64,000 nt of DNA from Betaproteobacteria bacterium. Lineage in GTDB: Bacteria > Pseudomonadota > Gammaproteobacteria > Burkholderiales > Casimicrobiaceae. The stretch spans positions 1 through 64,000 of the forward strand of contig WRFN01000008.1 of the NCBI GenBank assembly GCA_009778785.1. Reading direction: 5' to 3'. The position numbers and the translations under genes are program-made. Each line of letters starts with the position of its first letter. Position 1 is the stretch's first letter. Of this stretch, positions 52,481-61,133 are shown piece after piece. A model generated the notes under the pieces. The model had not been told where the DNA came from, did no database searches, and saw only the letters and a program-made list of their open reading frames with translations.

Positions 52481-53460
52481 CAGCGGGTCTCCTTGCTTTC
52501 AACGGCGCTGGGAGCAAACTCCGGCGGCGCCCAGAACGAATAAAAATTGAACCACTGGAACGGCGTTTTCAAACACTCCGCTTCCAGCAATCCGGCAAAC
52601 GCGGTGGCGTAAGGCGCAATCGCCGTTTCACGTGCACCGGTTTCACGAGCGCGACGCGGCAAAGAAACCGCTTCGGCGAGTTGGCGCAGCGTGATCACGA
52701 AACCGCCGTCGTGGCGTGTGCCGAAAACAGCAAACAGCGGACATTGCAGCGTCGCCGCAAGCACGTAAGGGCTGATCGGAAAACTGGCGTCGTCGCCCAA
52801 GAACGAAGCCCGCACCGTCGCCGCCGCGCTGCCCGTTACGCTGCTCATTGGCACGCGGTCGCCGGTGATCACGATGAAGCCGCCAGCGGAAATTTTTTGC
52901 GCCAACACGATGGCGGTGTCAACGCCGATGTTGTCCACCTGAACCATATCGATCTCGTAGTTGGGATCGCGATCCTTCATCATCTGTATGAAGCGCGCCG
53001 CGTTTTTCGTGTGTCCGAGAACCGTCAACCGTACTCCCGCGTAGCGTTCCGCCAACTTGCGACACAATTCGATGTTGCCGATGTGAGCGGTGACGAACAG
53101 CGCGCCGTGCTTTCGTTCGTACAACGGATCGACGCAACCGGCGCCATCGACCTGTGCATCGGTCAGCAAGTCAGTCGCGCCGATAGTCAATAGCTTGTCG
53201 AGCAGATTTTCGGAGAACGCCAGAAAATGGCGGAAAACGTTACACCCCGACGGCGGCGGCGTTGTTCCGCCGCTGAACGCATGCAATCGCCGCAGATAAT
53301 CGCGCGATGCTTCGCGGGCAGCACGTCGGCGCGCGTAAAACCACAACAACACGAAGAACAGCAAAAAACGAAACGGCCAGCGCCCGAACAAACGATAAAC
53401 GCGCAACAGAAACCGCATGCCCGCCAGCCCGCCCGCTTCCTGCATTTGCGCCCAGTGCAT
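52480..53460 (-). CDS. LpxL/HtrB-family lysophospholipid-type acyltransferase
   Basis: The 326-residue protein has one N-terminal hydrophobic segment (about 27-45) and the HtrB-like core TAHIGNIELCRKLAERYAGVRLTVLGHT, then RFIQMMKDRDPNYEIDMV and VPMSSVTGSAAATVRASFLG. By position it matches the acyltransferase half of the ApeJ-type fusion known in other APE clusters and may attach the polyene to a lipid anchor. The glycosyltransferase precedes it as a separate gene. Confidence 0.8.
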   Translation of the reverse strand: MHWAQMQEAGGLAGMRFLLRVYRLFGRWPFRFLLFFVLLWFYARRRAAREASRDYLRRLHAFSGGTTPPPSGCNVFRHFLAFSENLLDKLLTIGATDLLTDAQVDGAGCVDPLYERKHGALFVTAHIGNIELCRKLAERYAGVRLTVLGHTKNAARFIQMMKDRDPNYEIDMVQVDNIGVDTAIVLAQKISAGGFIVITGDRVPMSSVTGSAAATVRASFLGDDASFPISPYVLAATLQCPLFAVFGTRHDGGFVITLRQLAEAVSLPRRARETGARETAIAPYATAFAGLLEAECLKTPFQWFNFYSFWAPPEFAPSAVESKETR

Positions 53461-53472
53461 GAATGTCGCCCC

Positions 53473-54225
53473 TCAGCGCTGTTCCGAAAAGTGGCGACCG
53501 AGCAAGCGCGGCAAGCGGCGCAGCATCCCGAAAAACAAGCGCGCGTGCATCCAACCGATGCGCGCGTTGTCACGCCACAAACGAAAGTGCGACACGCCGT
53601 CCTCCGGATAACGCACCGCAATCGGCAGATTGCGAATCGGCACGCCCGCCCAATCCAGCCGCACCAGAATTTCGGTGTCGAACTCCATTCGACTGTGGCG
53701 CGGCATCGCGTCGAGCACCGGCAGCGTGGCATCGAGCGGATAAATTCGCAACCCGCACATCGAATCGCGAATGCGGCGCGACAAGGTGTTGATCCAGACC
53801 CAAACGTGCGTGGCGTAGCGGCCAAGCAAACGCCCCGTCGGAACGCTGGCATCGTAGCGCGGAAAGCCGACGATCACCGCTTGCGGCGCTTCGCGCATCG
53901 CGTCGAGAAACGCGGGCAACGCGGCTGCGTCGTGTTGGCCGTCGGCGTCGAGTTGCAAAGCGTGGCTGTAACCTTGCGCGTGTGCTTCGCGCAAACCGGC
54001 GATCACCGCGCCGCCCTTGCCGCCGTTGCGCGGCAAACGCAGCAGTGATGTTTTTTCCGACGCCTCGGTTGACGCCGCTACCAGCGCATCGAGCACCGCC
54101 GCGCATTCGGCGTTGGAGCCGTCGTCGATCAAAATGACCGGCAACGCCAAATCGTGCAAAGTCTGCACCACCGCGCCGACGGTGGCGCCGTGGTTGTACA
54201 CCGGCACCAACGCGACGGGGTTCAT
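53473..54225 (-). CDS. Family 2 glycosyltransferase of the APE cluster
   Basis: The 250-residue protein has the GT-A start ALVPVYNHGATVGAVVQTL, VILIDDGSN and LQLDADGQHDA with the DxD motif, and RRIRDSMCGLRIYPLD. It should glycosylate the lipid anchor. ATG 54225 overlaps the AMP-ligase stop by four bases. No membrane segment is visible. Confidence 0.85.
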   Translation of the reverse strand: MNPVALVPVYNHGATVGAVVQTLHDLALPVILIDDGSNAECAAVLDALVAASTEASEKTSLLRLPRNGGKGGAVIAGLREAHAQGYSHALQLDADGQHDAAALPAFLDAMREAPQAVIVGFPRYDASVPTGRLLGRYATHVWVWINTLSRRIRDSMCGLRIYPLDATLPVLDAMPRHSRMEFDTEILVRLDWAGVPIRNLPIAVRYPEDGVSHFRLWRDNARIGWMHARLFFGMLRRLPRLLGRHFSEQR

Positions 54226-55919
54226 CGTATCGCCTCCGACGCAGCGGTAGCGTTCGTAAAAAACGCGCACCCTTGCGAATGTTCGCCCCATTTGGATGCG
54301 TAGGAAAAACGCACTTCTTTTTTCTCGGGGGAAAAGCGCAACGTCAATGTCACTTCGTCGTCAGGACGCAAGATGCGCTGAAAGCGAAGTTGGCGCAGGC
54401 CGGAAAAACGTCCTTCAATAGGAAAGCAACGTTGCGCCAATCGCAAAGCCCAGTCGATCTGAATCACACCGGGCAAAATCGGCAGTTCCGGAAAGTGGCC
54501 GTCGAAGGCATACAGGCAATCGCGCAGCGCCAACGTCAACACCACTTCCTGCGCCGACCGCGAGATCGCGGCGCGCGGCGGCAACGCTTGTCGTTCAAAC
54601 AAGCGCACGATGTCGGCGCTCATGATTTTGCCCATCGCGTTGTAAGGCAATGTCGACAGATAACGCCAGCGACGCGGCAAAGCAACGCGATCGATCGTCG
54701 TTGACAAGCTTTGCCGCATTTTACGGTCGAAGCGCGACTTGCCAAGCGCTTGCAACTGCGCGCAACCGATGTCACTCAACACCACGGCGGCAACGATTTC
54801 GTCGCGCTCGCGGTAGAGCGGGGCGACGCGCGCTTCCGCCACTTCGGGCAACGCCAAGAGCACCGTTTCGATGGCGTCGAGCGCGATGCGCCGCCCTTCG
54901 ATTTTGGCAACGCGATCGGCGCGACCGGTCAACCGCCAACCGTTTTCATCGCACACGGCGGTATCTTGCGTTTGAAACCAGTCATCTGTACCCAAGAGCG
55001 GCGAGCGCATCTTGAGACAACCGCATTCATTGAGCGCCAGCGTCACCCCCGGCAATTCCTTCCACGCGCCGTCCGGAAAAATGCGCTGCATCACGCTGGC
55101 GGTTTCGGAACTGCCGTAGTTTTCGATCATCTTCGTTGACAGCCGCGCGGCGCAAGCGGCGGCAACGCTGCCGTCGAGCGGGCTGCCCGCCGAAAACGTC
55201 GCCAGAAAAGTAGCGGGCGATGAAAACGTTTCCAGTTGCGCCAAGCGTTTCAGCGTCGGCGGACTGCTGATCAGCACATGCGCGCCCGCCGTGAGCCGTC
55301 CCAATTCTTCGGGATAACGAAACGGCTCGCTGATGATCGGGTAGCCCGCCCACAGCGGCCAGATCAATCGGTACGGCAAACCGAACATGTGTTGATGCGG
55401 CACCGTGCCGACGAAGCGCGTGTCGGGCGGAAACGCGCTGCCGAACGCTTGTTGCAATAATTCTGCTTCGCGGTACAACAATTCCGGCTTTTTGAAGATG
55501 CGGTTGGGCATGCCGCTGGAGCCGGACGTGAACACCACCATGCCGGGGCAGTCGAAGGGCAGCGGCGAACCGGGAAAAGCTTTTCTTTCGTCGTTCGACC
55601 ACACCGTCAACGCGTTGCCTTCGCAGCGCCCCACCCAGGGGTATTGAAGATGCGCGCGCGTGGCCGGCAAATCGTCTGCCGCCAGCAGCGCGGTTTGACC
55701 GTTCATCCAGCAAGCCATCAACCAGACGAGAAACACATACGCTTCGCCGTCGTGCAGCACAACTTCCGGCGCATCGAGTCGCGCCAGCGCTTGACGCGCC
55801 GCGGCGATGTCGGCGCGCAGCATCACGTAAGTGATCGGCGCCGTGTTCCGATAAAACGCGATGGCGTCCGATGGCGCCGACAACAACGGCGGCGGCAAGG
55901 AAAAGAACGAATCACTCAT
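54222..55919 (-). CDS. AMP-ligase fused to an ApeI-like dehydratase domain
   Basis: The 565-residue protein has an adenylating domain over residues 1 to about 455: VVFTSGSSGMPNRIFKKP (the ATP-binding P-loop), YGSSETASVMQR, GCLKMRSPLL, DTAVCDENGWRLTGRADRV and LPYNAMGKIMSAD (C-terminal Lys). The last 100 residues are a hotdog domain with FDGHFPELPILPGVIQIDWALRLAQ, the ApeI-type dehydratase motif. The ligase part would activate the aromatic starter acid. In some clusters the two functions are separate genes. ATG 55919 overlaps the upstream gene by eight bases. Confidence 0.88.
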   Translation of the reverse strand: MSDSFFSLPPPLLSAPSDAIAFYRNTAPITYVMLRADIAAARQALARLDAPEVVLHDGEAYVFLVWLMACWMNGQTALLAADDLPATRAHLQYPWVGRCEGNALTVWSNDERKAFPGSPLPFDCPGMVVFTSGSSGMPNRIFKKPELLYREAELLQQAFGSAFPPDTRFVGTVPHQHMFGLPYRLIWPLWAGYPIISEPFRYPEELGRLTAGAHVLISSPPTLKRLAQLETFSSPATFLATFSAGSPLDGSVAAACAARLSTKMIENYGSSETASVMQRIFPDGAWKELPGVTLALNECGCLKMRSPLLGTDDWFQTQDTAVCDENGWRLTGRADRVAKIEGRRIALDAIETVLLALPEVAEARVAPLYRERDEIVAAVVLSDIGCAQLQALGKSRFDRKMRQSLSTTIDRVALPRRWRYLSTLPYNAMGKIMSADIVRLFERQALPPRAAISRSAQEVVLTLALRDCLYAFDGHFPELPILPGVIQIDWALRLAQRCFPIEGRFSGLRQLRFQRILRPDDEVTLTLRFSPEKKEVRFSYASKWGEHSQGCAFFTNATAASEAIR

Positions 55920-56505
55920 GGCGCACAAGGGGGGAAGGGTGGCGCAGCACGCGTCGGCGAATCAACCATTCGCCGACGAACATCACTCCCATCGCCGCGT
56001 AAGCGATCAGGCCATTGTAGAGCGCCCACACCGCCATCGGTTGCGTCGTCGTCCACAGCGCGATGCCGCCGTTGATGATGAAGAACACGCACCAGGCGAG
56101 CGTGACTTTGCGCGTGTAGTCAACGCCTTGCGGCGGCAGATCGGGATCGAGACGACGCGCCAGTCGTTCGACGATGGTTTGCGATTGAAAGAGGCTGATC
56201 GCAAACGCCAATAGAAATATGGCATTGACCAGCACCGGATAGTAGCGCGGCAGCTCCGCCGAGCGCAGCAACAACGCCACCACTCCAAGCAGCGCCACGC
56301 ACGGCCCCAGCCAGCCGAGCAAACCGCCGATGCCTTTTCGCCGCCAGGCCAGCGGCAACAACAAAAAGCCGCACAACCACAGCGGCCATCCTTGCCAGTA
56401 ACACAACCAGAACAGCAGCGGCAGCGCGACGCCGAGCAGCGGAACAACGAGCGCCGGCGTCAACGCACGGCCATCAGGTGTTTTGCAGATGGGCATAGAC
56501 AGCAT
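55912..56505 (-). CDS. COG4648-like membrane protein of the APE cluster (ApeG-like)
   Basis: The 197-residue protein has five or six membrane segments (about 20-35, 43-60, 67-82, 92-108, 135-150, 160-180) and CVFFIINGGIALWTT, a pattern of the COG4648 membrane proteins found in APE clusters. Function is unknown. It overlaps the upstream ACP gene by up to 32 bases depending on the start; ATG 56496 is also possible. Confidence 0.7.
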   Translation of the reverse strand: MLSMPICKTPDGRALTPALVVPLLGVALPLLFWLCYWQGWPLWLCGFLLLPLAWRRKGIGGLLGWLGPCVALLGVVALLLRSAELPRYYPVLVNAIFLLAFAISLFQSQTIVERLARRLDPDLPPQGVDYTRKVTLAWCVFFIINGGIALWTTTQPMAVWALYNGLIAYAAMGVMFVGEWLIRRRVLRHPSPLVRHE

Positions 56506-56734
56506 CTACCACGTCACCGACGGTGCGCACCTGTTTGAAAACTTCGGGCGAAATGGATTGCCCCGTCAACTGTTTCAATCGAATCAAAAGATCGACAGCG
56601 TCGATGCTGTCGATGTCGAGATCCTGATACAGGTTGGCCTCCGGCGTCACGCGCTCGGCGGGAATTTCAAACTGCTCGTGCAGAACCTTGCGGATCCATT
56701 CGAGGATTTCTTCTTTAGACATGGTTGAAGGCAT
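56474..56734 (-). CDS. Acyl carrier protein 2 of the APE cluster (ApeF-like)
   Basis: The 86-residue ACP has the phosphopantetheine site DLDIDSIDAVDLL (Ser43) after an acidic N-terminal helix. ATG 56734 gives MPSTMSKEEIL; ATG 56722 is an alternative. It is 16 bases after the first ACP. Two ACPs in APE clusters are used for starter and extension. Confidence 0.9.
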   Translation of the reverse strand: MPSTMSKEEILEWIRKVLHEQFEIPAERVTPEANLYQDLDIDSIDAVDLLIRLKQLTGQSISPEVFKQVRTVGDVVDAVYAHLQNT

Positions 56735-56750
56735 GGCGTTTCCCCAAGTT

Positions 56751-57011
56751 TCAACGGTTGCGATGTGCCGCAACGAAATCGGCAAGATGGCGAACCGAGG
56801 CGAAGTGTTCTTTCGTTTCTTCCGCTTCATCCGACAGCGTCAGGCCGTAGCGTTTGTGCAGGGCCACCCCCAACTCCAGCGCGTCGATCGAATCGAGGCC
56901 GAGACCTTCGACAAACAAGGGCGCATCGGTGTCGATGTCGGCGACGGTGACATCTTCCAGATTCAGCGTTTCGATAATCAGGGTTTTGATTTCGTCTATC
57001 AAGTCAGTCAT
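56751..57011 (-). CDS. Acyl carrier protein 1 of the APE cluster (ApeE-like)
   Basis: The 86-residue ACP has the site VEGLGLDSIDALEL (Ser41). Its tail HFASVRHLADFVAAHR is typical. The start lies 8 bases inside the acyltransferase stop on the same strand. The next gene is the second ACP. Confidence 0.92.
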   Translation of the reverse strand: MTDLIDEIKTLIIETLNLEDVTVADIDTDAPLFVEGLGLDSIDALELGVALHKRYGLTLSDEAEETKEHFASVRHLADFVAAHRNR

Positions 57012-57840
57012 CTTTTTTCAGCTCGCGGTTAAAAAATTCGGAAAGGCGTTCCGTCACGACCCGCGCCGCCAGCGACGGCGGCGTGTCAGAAGGAACGAAA
57101 TGCGCAACATCCATGTCGTCGAGCACATTCAAAACAAAATGCGGCCGGCGGCGCGGCGCTTTGTACCACGGTTGCTGCTTGGTCAGCATCGGTTCGGTGA
57201 CAGTGATGACGACCGGCGTCATCGGCAAACCGCCGCGCACGGCGATGTTGGCCGCGCCGCGTTGTAAAGGATTGACTTGACGTTGCAGCAATGCTTCTAT
57301 CCGCGTACGGGTGCCTTCGGGAAAAACGATCAGATTGCTGCCGCGACGAACCGACGCGATGCAATCTTCGATCAACTGCGCGCCGTCCTGATTGCGAATG
57401 AAGCCGCACAGCGCGATCGGGCCGAGCATGAACGGATTGCGCCACGCTGCCGCTTTGACCACACAATCGGGTTGACGCAGCAACGAAATCAGCATCACCA
57501 CATCGATCAGTGACGGATGGTTGGCGACGATCAGCAAGCCGCGCCGCTGCAATTTTTCGAGGCCACGCACCTCAAAGCTGATCACACCGACAGTGGTCAT
57601 CACTTTGCAGAAAAGTTGGAACGCCCAATGCACAATGTCGCGCGCCAGCGCTTGTCGTCGCGCCCGCCGCCACACCAGCAAGCGCAACAACGGAAACACC
57701 AGACACAAGATGAGCACGCCGTAAAGACCGAACAGCATGAAACAAAAGCCGGTCGCCAGGATGCGCCAACCGCGCTCCAGCGAAAACCGTTTGCGCTCGT
57801 CGCGCACCGGCGCGGTGATCGATAACACCCGCTCAGGCAT
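57004..57840 (-). CDS. PlsC-type lysophospholipid acyltransferase (ApeD-like)
   Basis: The 278-residue protein has two hydrophobic segments (about 28-55), the acyltransferase motif NHPSLID at about residue 113 (HxxxxD) and FPEGTRTR, with the family C-terminal part. It is thought to build the lipid anchor of aryl polyenes. It overlaps the chain-length factor by eight bases and the first ACP by eight. Confidence 0.88.
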   Translation of the reverse strand: MPERVLSITAPVRDERKRFSLERGWRILATGFCFMLFGLYGVLILCLVFPLLRLLVWRRARRQALARDIVHWAFQLFCKVMTTVGVISFEVRGLEKLQRRGLLIVANHPSLIDVVMLISLLRQPDCVVKAAAWRNPFMLGPIALCGFIRNQDGAQLIEDCIASVRRGSNLIVFPEGTRTRIEALLQRQVNPLQRGAANIAVRGGLPMTPVVITVTEPMLTKQQPWYKAPRRRPHFVLNVLDDMDVAHFVPSDTPPSLAARVVTERLSEFFNRELKKDD

Positions 57841-58585
57841 GGCCGACCTCTGGCGAAAGTTGTCGCAACAACCGCCAGTCCGCCGCCTGGGTCAACGGCA
57901 AGGCGCGGCGCGTTTCGTCGAGCACAAAACGCAACAGCGGCAGCGACGATTCGGGCGGCAATGCGGAAACGAGGCTATCACCCGTCGCTTCGCCGTGAAC
58001 GAGACGATAATCGTTCCCCGCCGTCACTTCCAACGCGAACGCAAAACAGGTCGGCTCGTTGTTGACGAAGGGACGAAACAGCGGCGGCAACGGCGCGTCG
58101 CAAAACAGCAGAATCACGGAAGGTGCGCCGTCGGCAAGTTGCCCCAGCGCTTCGATGAGGCCGGACAACATCATCTGGTTTTCCGACGCCAGCGCCATTA
58201 CCGGCGAACGGCTTTTCTTCGCGATCAGGAAAAGTCCCGGAATGGCGTTGTGCACCGACATGCTGAACTCTTGCGGCGACACTTGCCCCTCCGCCGCCAG
58301 TGATTGCAGAAGCGTCAACGAGCGGGCAATTTCGCCGTGGCGGCTACAAAACACCATGGGTTGATTCGCGTAGTCCAGCGACGGCGCGTACAAAACTTCC
58401 AGTGCGGCGCGACCAAGCGGCTGCGCGCGCCTCCGCAGCAAGGGAGGCATGTCTTTCACCGGTGCGGTTTCACCGTGATTAACAAGCGAAACTTCCTCGC
58501 GCGCCCAGATGCGCCACGCTTCGGCGTCGGTCATGGCGGGCGCCCACGCGCTCCAGCGATGAAGAGAAAAAGAAAGCTGCTCCAT
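57833..58585 (-). CDS. Beta-ketoacyl synthase chain-length factor (ApeC-like)
   Basis: The 250-residue protein matches the N-terminal ketosynthase-like part of the APE chain-length factor: LSFSLHRWSAWAPAMTDAEAWR, RRAQPLGRAALEVLY, FCSRHGEIARSLTLLQSLA and FSMSVHNAIPGLFLIAKKSRSP. It lacks an active-site Cys, as expected. ATG 58585 (MEQLSFSLH) is preferred to ATG 58606. It is the first gene of the operon and should pair with the ApeO-like ketosynthase. Confidence 0.85.
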   Translation of the reverse strand: MEQLSFSLHRWSAWAPAMTDAEAWRIWAREEVSLVNHGETAPVKDMPPLLRRRAQPLGRAALEVLYAPSLDYANQPMVFCSRHGEIARSLTLLQSLAAEGQVSPQEFSMSVHNAIPGLFLIAKKSRSPVMALASENQMMLSGLIEALGQLADGAPSVILLFCDAPLPPLFRPFVNNEPTCFAFALEVTAGNDYRLVHGEATGDSLVSALPPESSLPLLRFVLDETRRALPLTQAADWRLLRQLSPEVGHA

Positions 58586-58675
58586 GATCCAAGCGCTTCG
58601 GCGCATCTTTGGGGACGCCGAAGAAATTCTCCCTTGCGAGAAGTCGTCGTAGATATGGAATTCTAACCGATTCCC

Positions 58676-58709
58676 CCTGTTACAACAGGTTTCTCGTCAT
58701 CTCATGACG
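58676..58709. promoter_or_regulatory. Two perfect dyads upstream of the APE operon
   Basis: CCTGTT-AC-AACAGG (58676-58689) and CGTCAT-CTC-ATGACG (58695-58709) lie 91-124 bases before the first APE gene. They could be operators, or belong to the end of mpl. No clear -35/-10 pair was found. Confidence 0.4.
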
Positions 58710-58790
58710 ACGACTCCGAGAAAACGTTGCTTTCTCCCATTTTCCTTGGCGACGGTGGGGATTTTGACAGACGCCGCCGACTGGTTCAGA

Positions 58791-60176
58791 TCACGACAGC
58801 GCCGCGAGTAATTTTTGATGAATGCCGCCGAACCCGCCGTTACTCATGATGAGCACATGGTCGCCTGCCCGCGTGTCGGCAACGAGCGCATCCTGCAAGG
58901 CCGACAGCGAGCCGAACGTCTGTGCTTTTTCGCCCAGCGGCGCCAGCGCCGCCGCCGCGTCCCAGCCGAGATGGGCGGCGTAGCAATAAACCGCGTCGGC
59001 TCCGCGCAAGCTGTCGGGCAGCGCCGCTTTCATCGTGCCGAGTTTCATCGTGTTGGAACGCGGTTCGAGCACGGCGATAAGACGGGCGTTGCCGATGCGG
59101 CTGCGCAGCGCTTCGAGCGTCGCGGCGATAGCCGTCGGGTGGTGCGCAAAATCGTCATAAACCGTGATGCCGCGCGCTTCCCCGCGCCGCTCCAGCCGCC
59201 GCGCCACCCCGGGAAACGCCGCTAACGCCGCCAGCGCGTCGTCAACGCTGACGTCGGCTTGCCGCGCCGCCGCGATGGCAGCAAGCGCGTTCAGCGCGTT
59301 CATCTTGCCGGGCTGCGGTAACGACAGCTTTTTGATCTGGCCTTCGGGGCTGTTGAATTCCCCGTCGCCGACCAGCTCCCACTCCGGCGACCCCGTTCCC
59401 CCGTCAGGATCGTCGCTGCTGCCGAAGGAAACCACCTCGCTCCACACCCCGCGCGCCAGCACCCGATCCAGCGCTTCGTTCCCGAAGTTGACGATCAAGT
59501 GACCGCTCGGCGGCACGGTGCGAACCAGATGGTGGAACTGCGTTTCAATGGCGGCGAGGTCGGCAAAAATATCGGCGTGATCGAATTCGAGATTGTTGAG
59601 AATCGCCGTGCGCGGCCGGTAGTGAACAAATTTTGACCGCTTGTCGAAAAACGCCGTGTCGTATTCGTCGGCCTCGATCACGAAAAACGGGCTGTCGGTT
59701 AAGCGCGCCGACGCCTGAAATCCGGCGGGCACCCCGCCGATCAGAAAGCCAGGGCGAAGGCCGACGTGATCGAGAATCCACGCCAGCATCGACGCGGTGG
59801 TGGTTTTGCCGTGCGTCCCCGCCACGGCCAGCACATGGCGCGGCTGCCCTTGCGAAGTCGGCGCGCGTAGTACGTTCTCGGCCAGCCACTGCGGCCCGGA
59901 AGTGTAGGGCAGATTGCGTTCAAGAATTGCTTCGACCAACGGGTTGCCGCGCGACAGCGCGTTACCGATCACGAAAACATCGGCGTTGCGGGCAACCGTA
60001 TCGAGTTGCTCGGCCTCGTAGCCCGACGTCAACGCGATGCTCAGCGTTTCGAGTTGCGTTGACATCGGCGGATACGTTTGCGCGTCGCAGCCGGTAACGG
60101 TGTGCCCCTGCGCGCGCGCCAACGCCGCGATGCCGCCCATGAAAGTGCCGCAGATGCCGAGAATGTGAAGGTGCAT
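58791..60176 (-). CDS. mpl: UDP-N-acetylmuramate:L-alanyl-gamma-D-glutamyl-meso-diaminopimelate ligase
   Basis: Mpl recycles murein tripeptide onto UDP-MurNAc. The 461-residue protein starts HLHILGICGTFMGGIAALARAQGHTVTGCD, has AVAGTHGKTTTASML (P-loop), IEADEYDTAFFDKRSKFVHY and DDFAHHPTAIAATLEALR, all Mpl motifs. ATG 60176 begins the Rossmann start; codons upstream are not homologous. It is a single gene upstream of the APE operon, on the same strand. Confidence 0.95.
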   Translation of the reverse strand: MHLHILGICGTFMGGIAALARAQGHTVTGCDAQTYPPMSTQLETLSIALTSGYEAEQLDTVARNADVFVIGNALSRGNPLVEAILERNLPYTSGPQWLAENVLRAPTSQGQPRHVLAVAGTHGKTTTASMLAWILDHVGLRPGFLIGGVPAGFQASARLTDSPFFVIEADEYDTAFFDKRSKFVHYRPRTAILNNLEFDHADIFADLAAIETQFHHLVRTVPPSGHLIVNFGNEALDRVLARGVWSEVVSFGSSDDPDGGTGSPEWELVGDGEFNSPEGQIKKLSLPQPGKMNALNALAAIAAARQADVSVDDALAALAAFPGVARRLERRGEARGITVYDDFAHHPTAIAATLEALRSRIGNARLIAVLEPRSNTMKLGTMKAALPDSLRGADAVYCYAAHLGWDAAAALAPLGEKAQTFGSLSALQDALVADTRAGDHVLIMSNGGFGGIHQKLLAALS

Positions 60177-60299
60177 GGTCGCTCGCCGAAAAAGGAGATT
60201 GTAAGGCAGGATTCGGGGATCAGGAATTGGCTGTCCGCAAGAGCGCTTCGCGACACGCCCTTTTTTCACCCCTCTCGCCGCAACGCCGCACCCCTGCCG

Positions 60300-60401
60300 T
60301 CATTCTCGCGGAAACGCTTTGCCCTCCGATGCGGCGGCGCTTGTTGTTGCACCCACGGCAAGAACGCCGAACGCGAGAGAGGCAAAAAGAAATTTTTTCA
60401 T
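60300..60401 (-). CDS. Possible 33-residue secreted peptide
   Basis: The ATG overlaps the stop of the DUF4328 gene (ATGA at 60398-60401). The peptide has a signal-like start MKKFLFASLAFGVLAVGATT and an AAA-SEG cleavage site, leaving about nine residues. It could be a remnant of a larger secreted protein, or a peptide. No strong ribosome site is present. Confidence 0.35.
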   Translation of the reverse strand: MKKFLFASLAFGVLAVGATTSAAASEGKAFPRE

Positions 60402-61105
60402 GATGTCGTGAAAGGGTCGATGGCGATTCGCGCGTTTTCCTGACGCTGTTCGGCGCGCAACTTTTGCATTTTGTAGATCTTGCCGATGATGGCAATCAGA
60501 ATGATGGTCAGCGTGATGTTGGAAAGATCCGAAAGTTGGGAGATCACATTGACCACGATCCCATCTTCGATTTCTTTTTCTTTGCTTGACAACTGATACG
60601 TAACACGCGCAAGACAGATGGAAACAATCCAGAAAAACCACCACCACGGCAACAGCGATGACACCGGCTGGGTTTTCCACGCCGACGGGTTCGCGCTGGC
60701 TTTCCATATTTCTTTCATCGCTTGATAGGGTTTCCATAGATCGAGTATCGGGACGAAATACCAGCCGACAGACCAACCCGGCGTAAATTTCATATCTTCC
60801 GCGCCAAGCTGACGCGCGTTCTGGTTGGCGCGATAAATCCACATGGCGATGAGAACGGCCGAGGTGAAATAAAGAAGTATCTGAATCATTCCAATCAGCC
60901 TCTGTCGAATATCGCTGGCGTTGGCTGCGGCTTCGGCCAATTCTTGGGAAGCGTAGGCGTCGTTCTTGAGGTTCAAAAGCACTTGATATTCGAACAAACT
61001 TGAAATAACGGCGATCACTCCAATCACTATTTGCGCGTACAAAAGCCACATTGCCCATTTCGTCAAGCAGCTCGAATCCTTGAAGCCTTGCTGGTTTTCC
61101 AACAT
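60398..61105 (-). CDS. DUF4328 membrane protein
   Basis: The 235-residue protein has five hydrophobic segments (about 18-38, 70-90, 110-125, 147-165, 190-210) and the DUF4328 motif GWSVGWYFVPILDLWKPYQA. Function is unknown. GGAGAAT lies seven bases before the ATG. It follows the uncharacterised secreted protein by 28 bases. Confidence 0.85.
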   Translation of the reverse strand: MLENQQGFKDSSCLTKWAMWLLYAQIVIGVIAVISSLFEYQVLLNLKNDAYASQELAEAAANASDIRQRLIGMIQILLYFTSAVLIAMWIYRANQNARQLGAEDMKFTPGWSVGWYFVPILDLWKPYQAMKEIWKASANPSAWKTQPVSSLLPWWWFFWIVSICLARVTYQLSSKEKEIEDGIVVNVISQLSDLSNITLTIILIAIIGKIYKMQKLRAEQRQENARIAIDPFTTS

Positions 61106-61133
61106 TTGAGATTCTCCGCTATCTCTGATGGGG

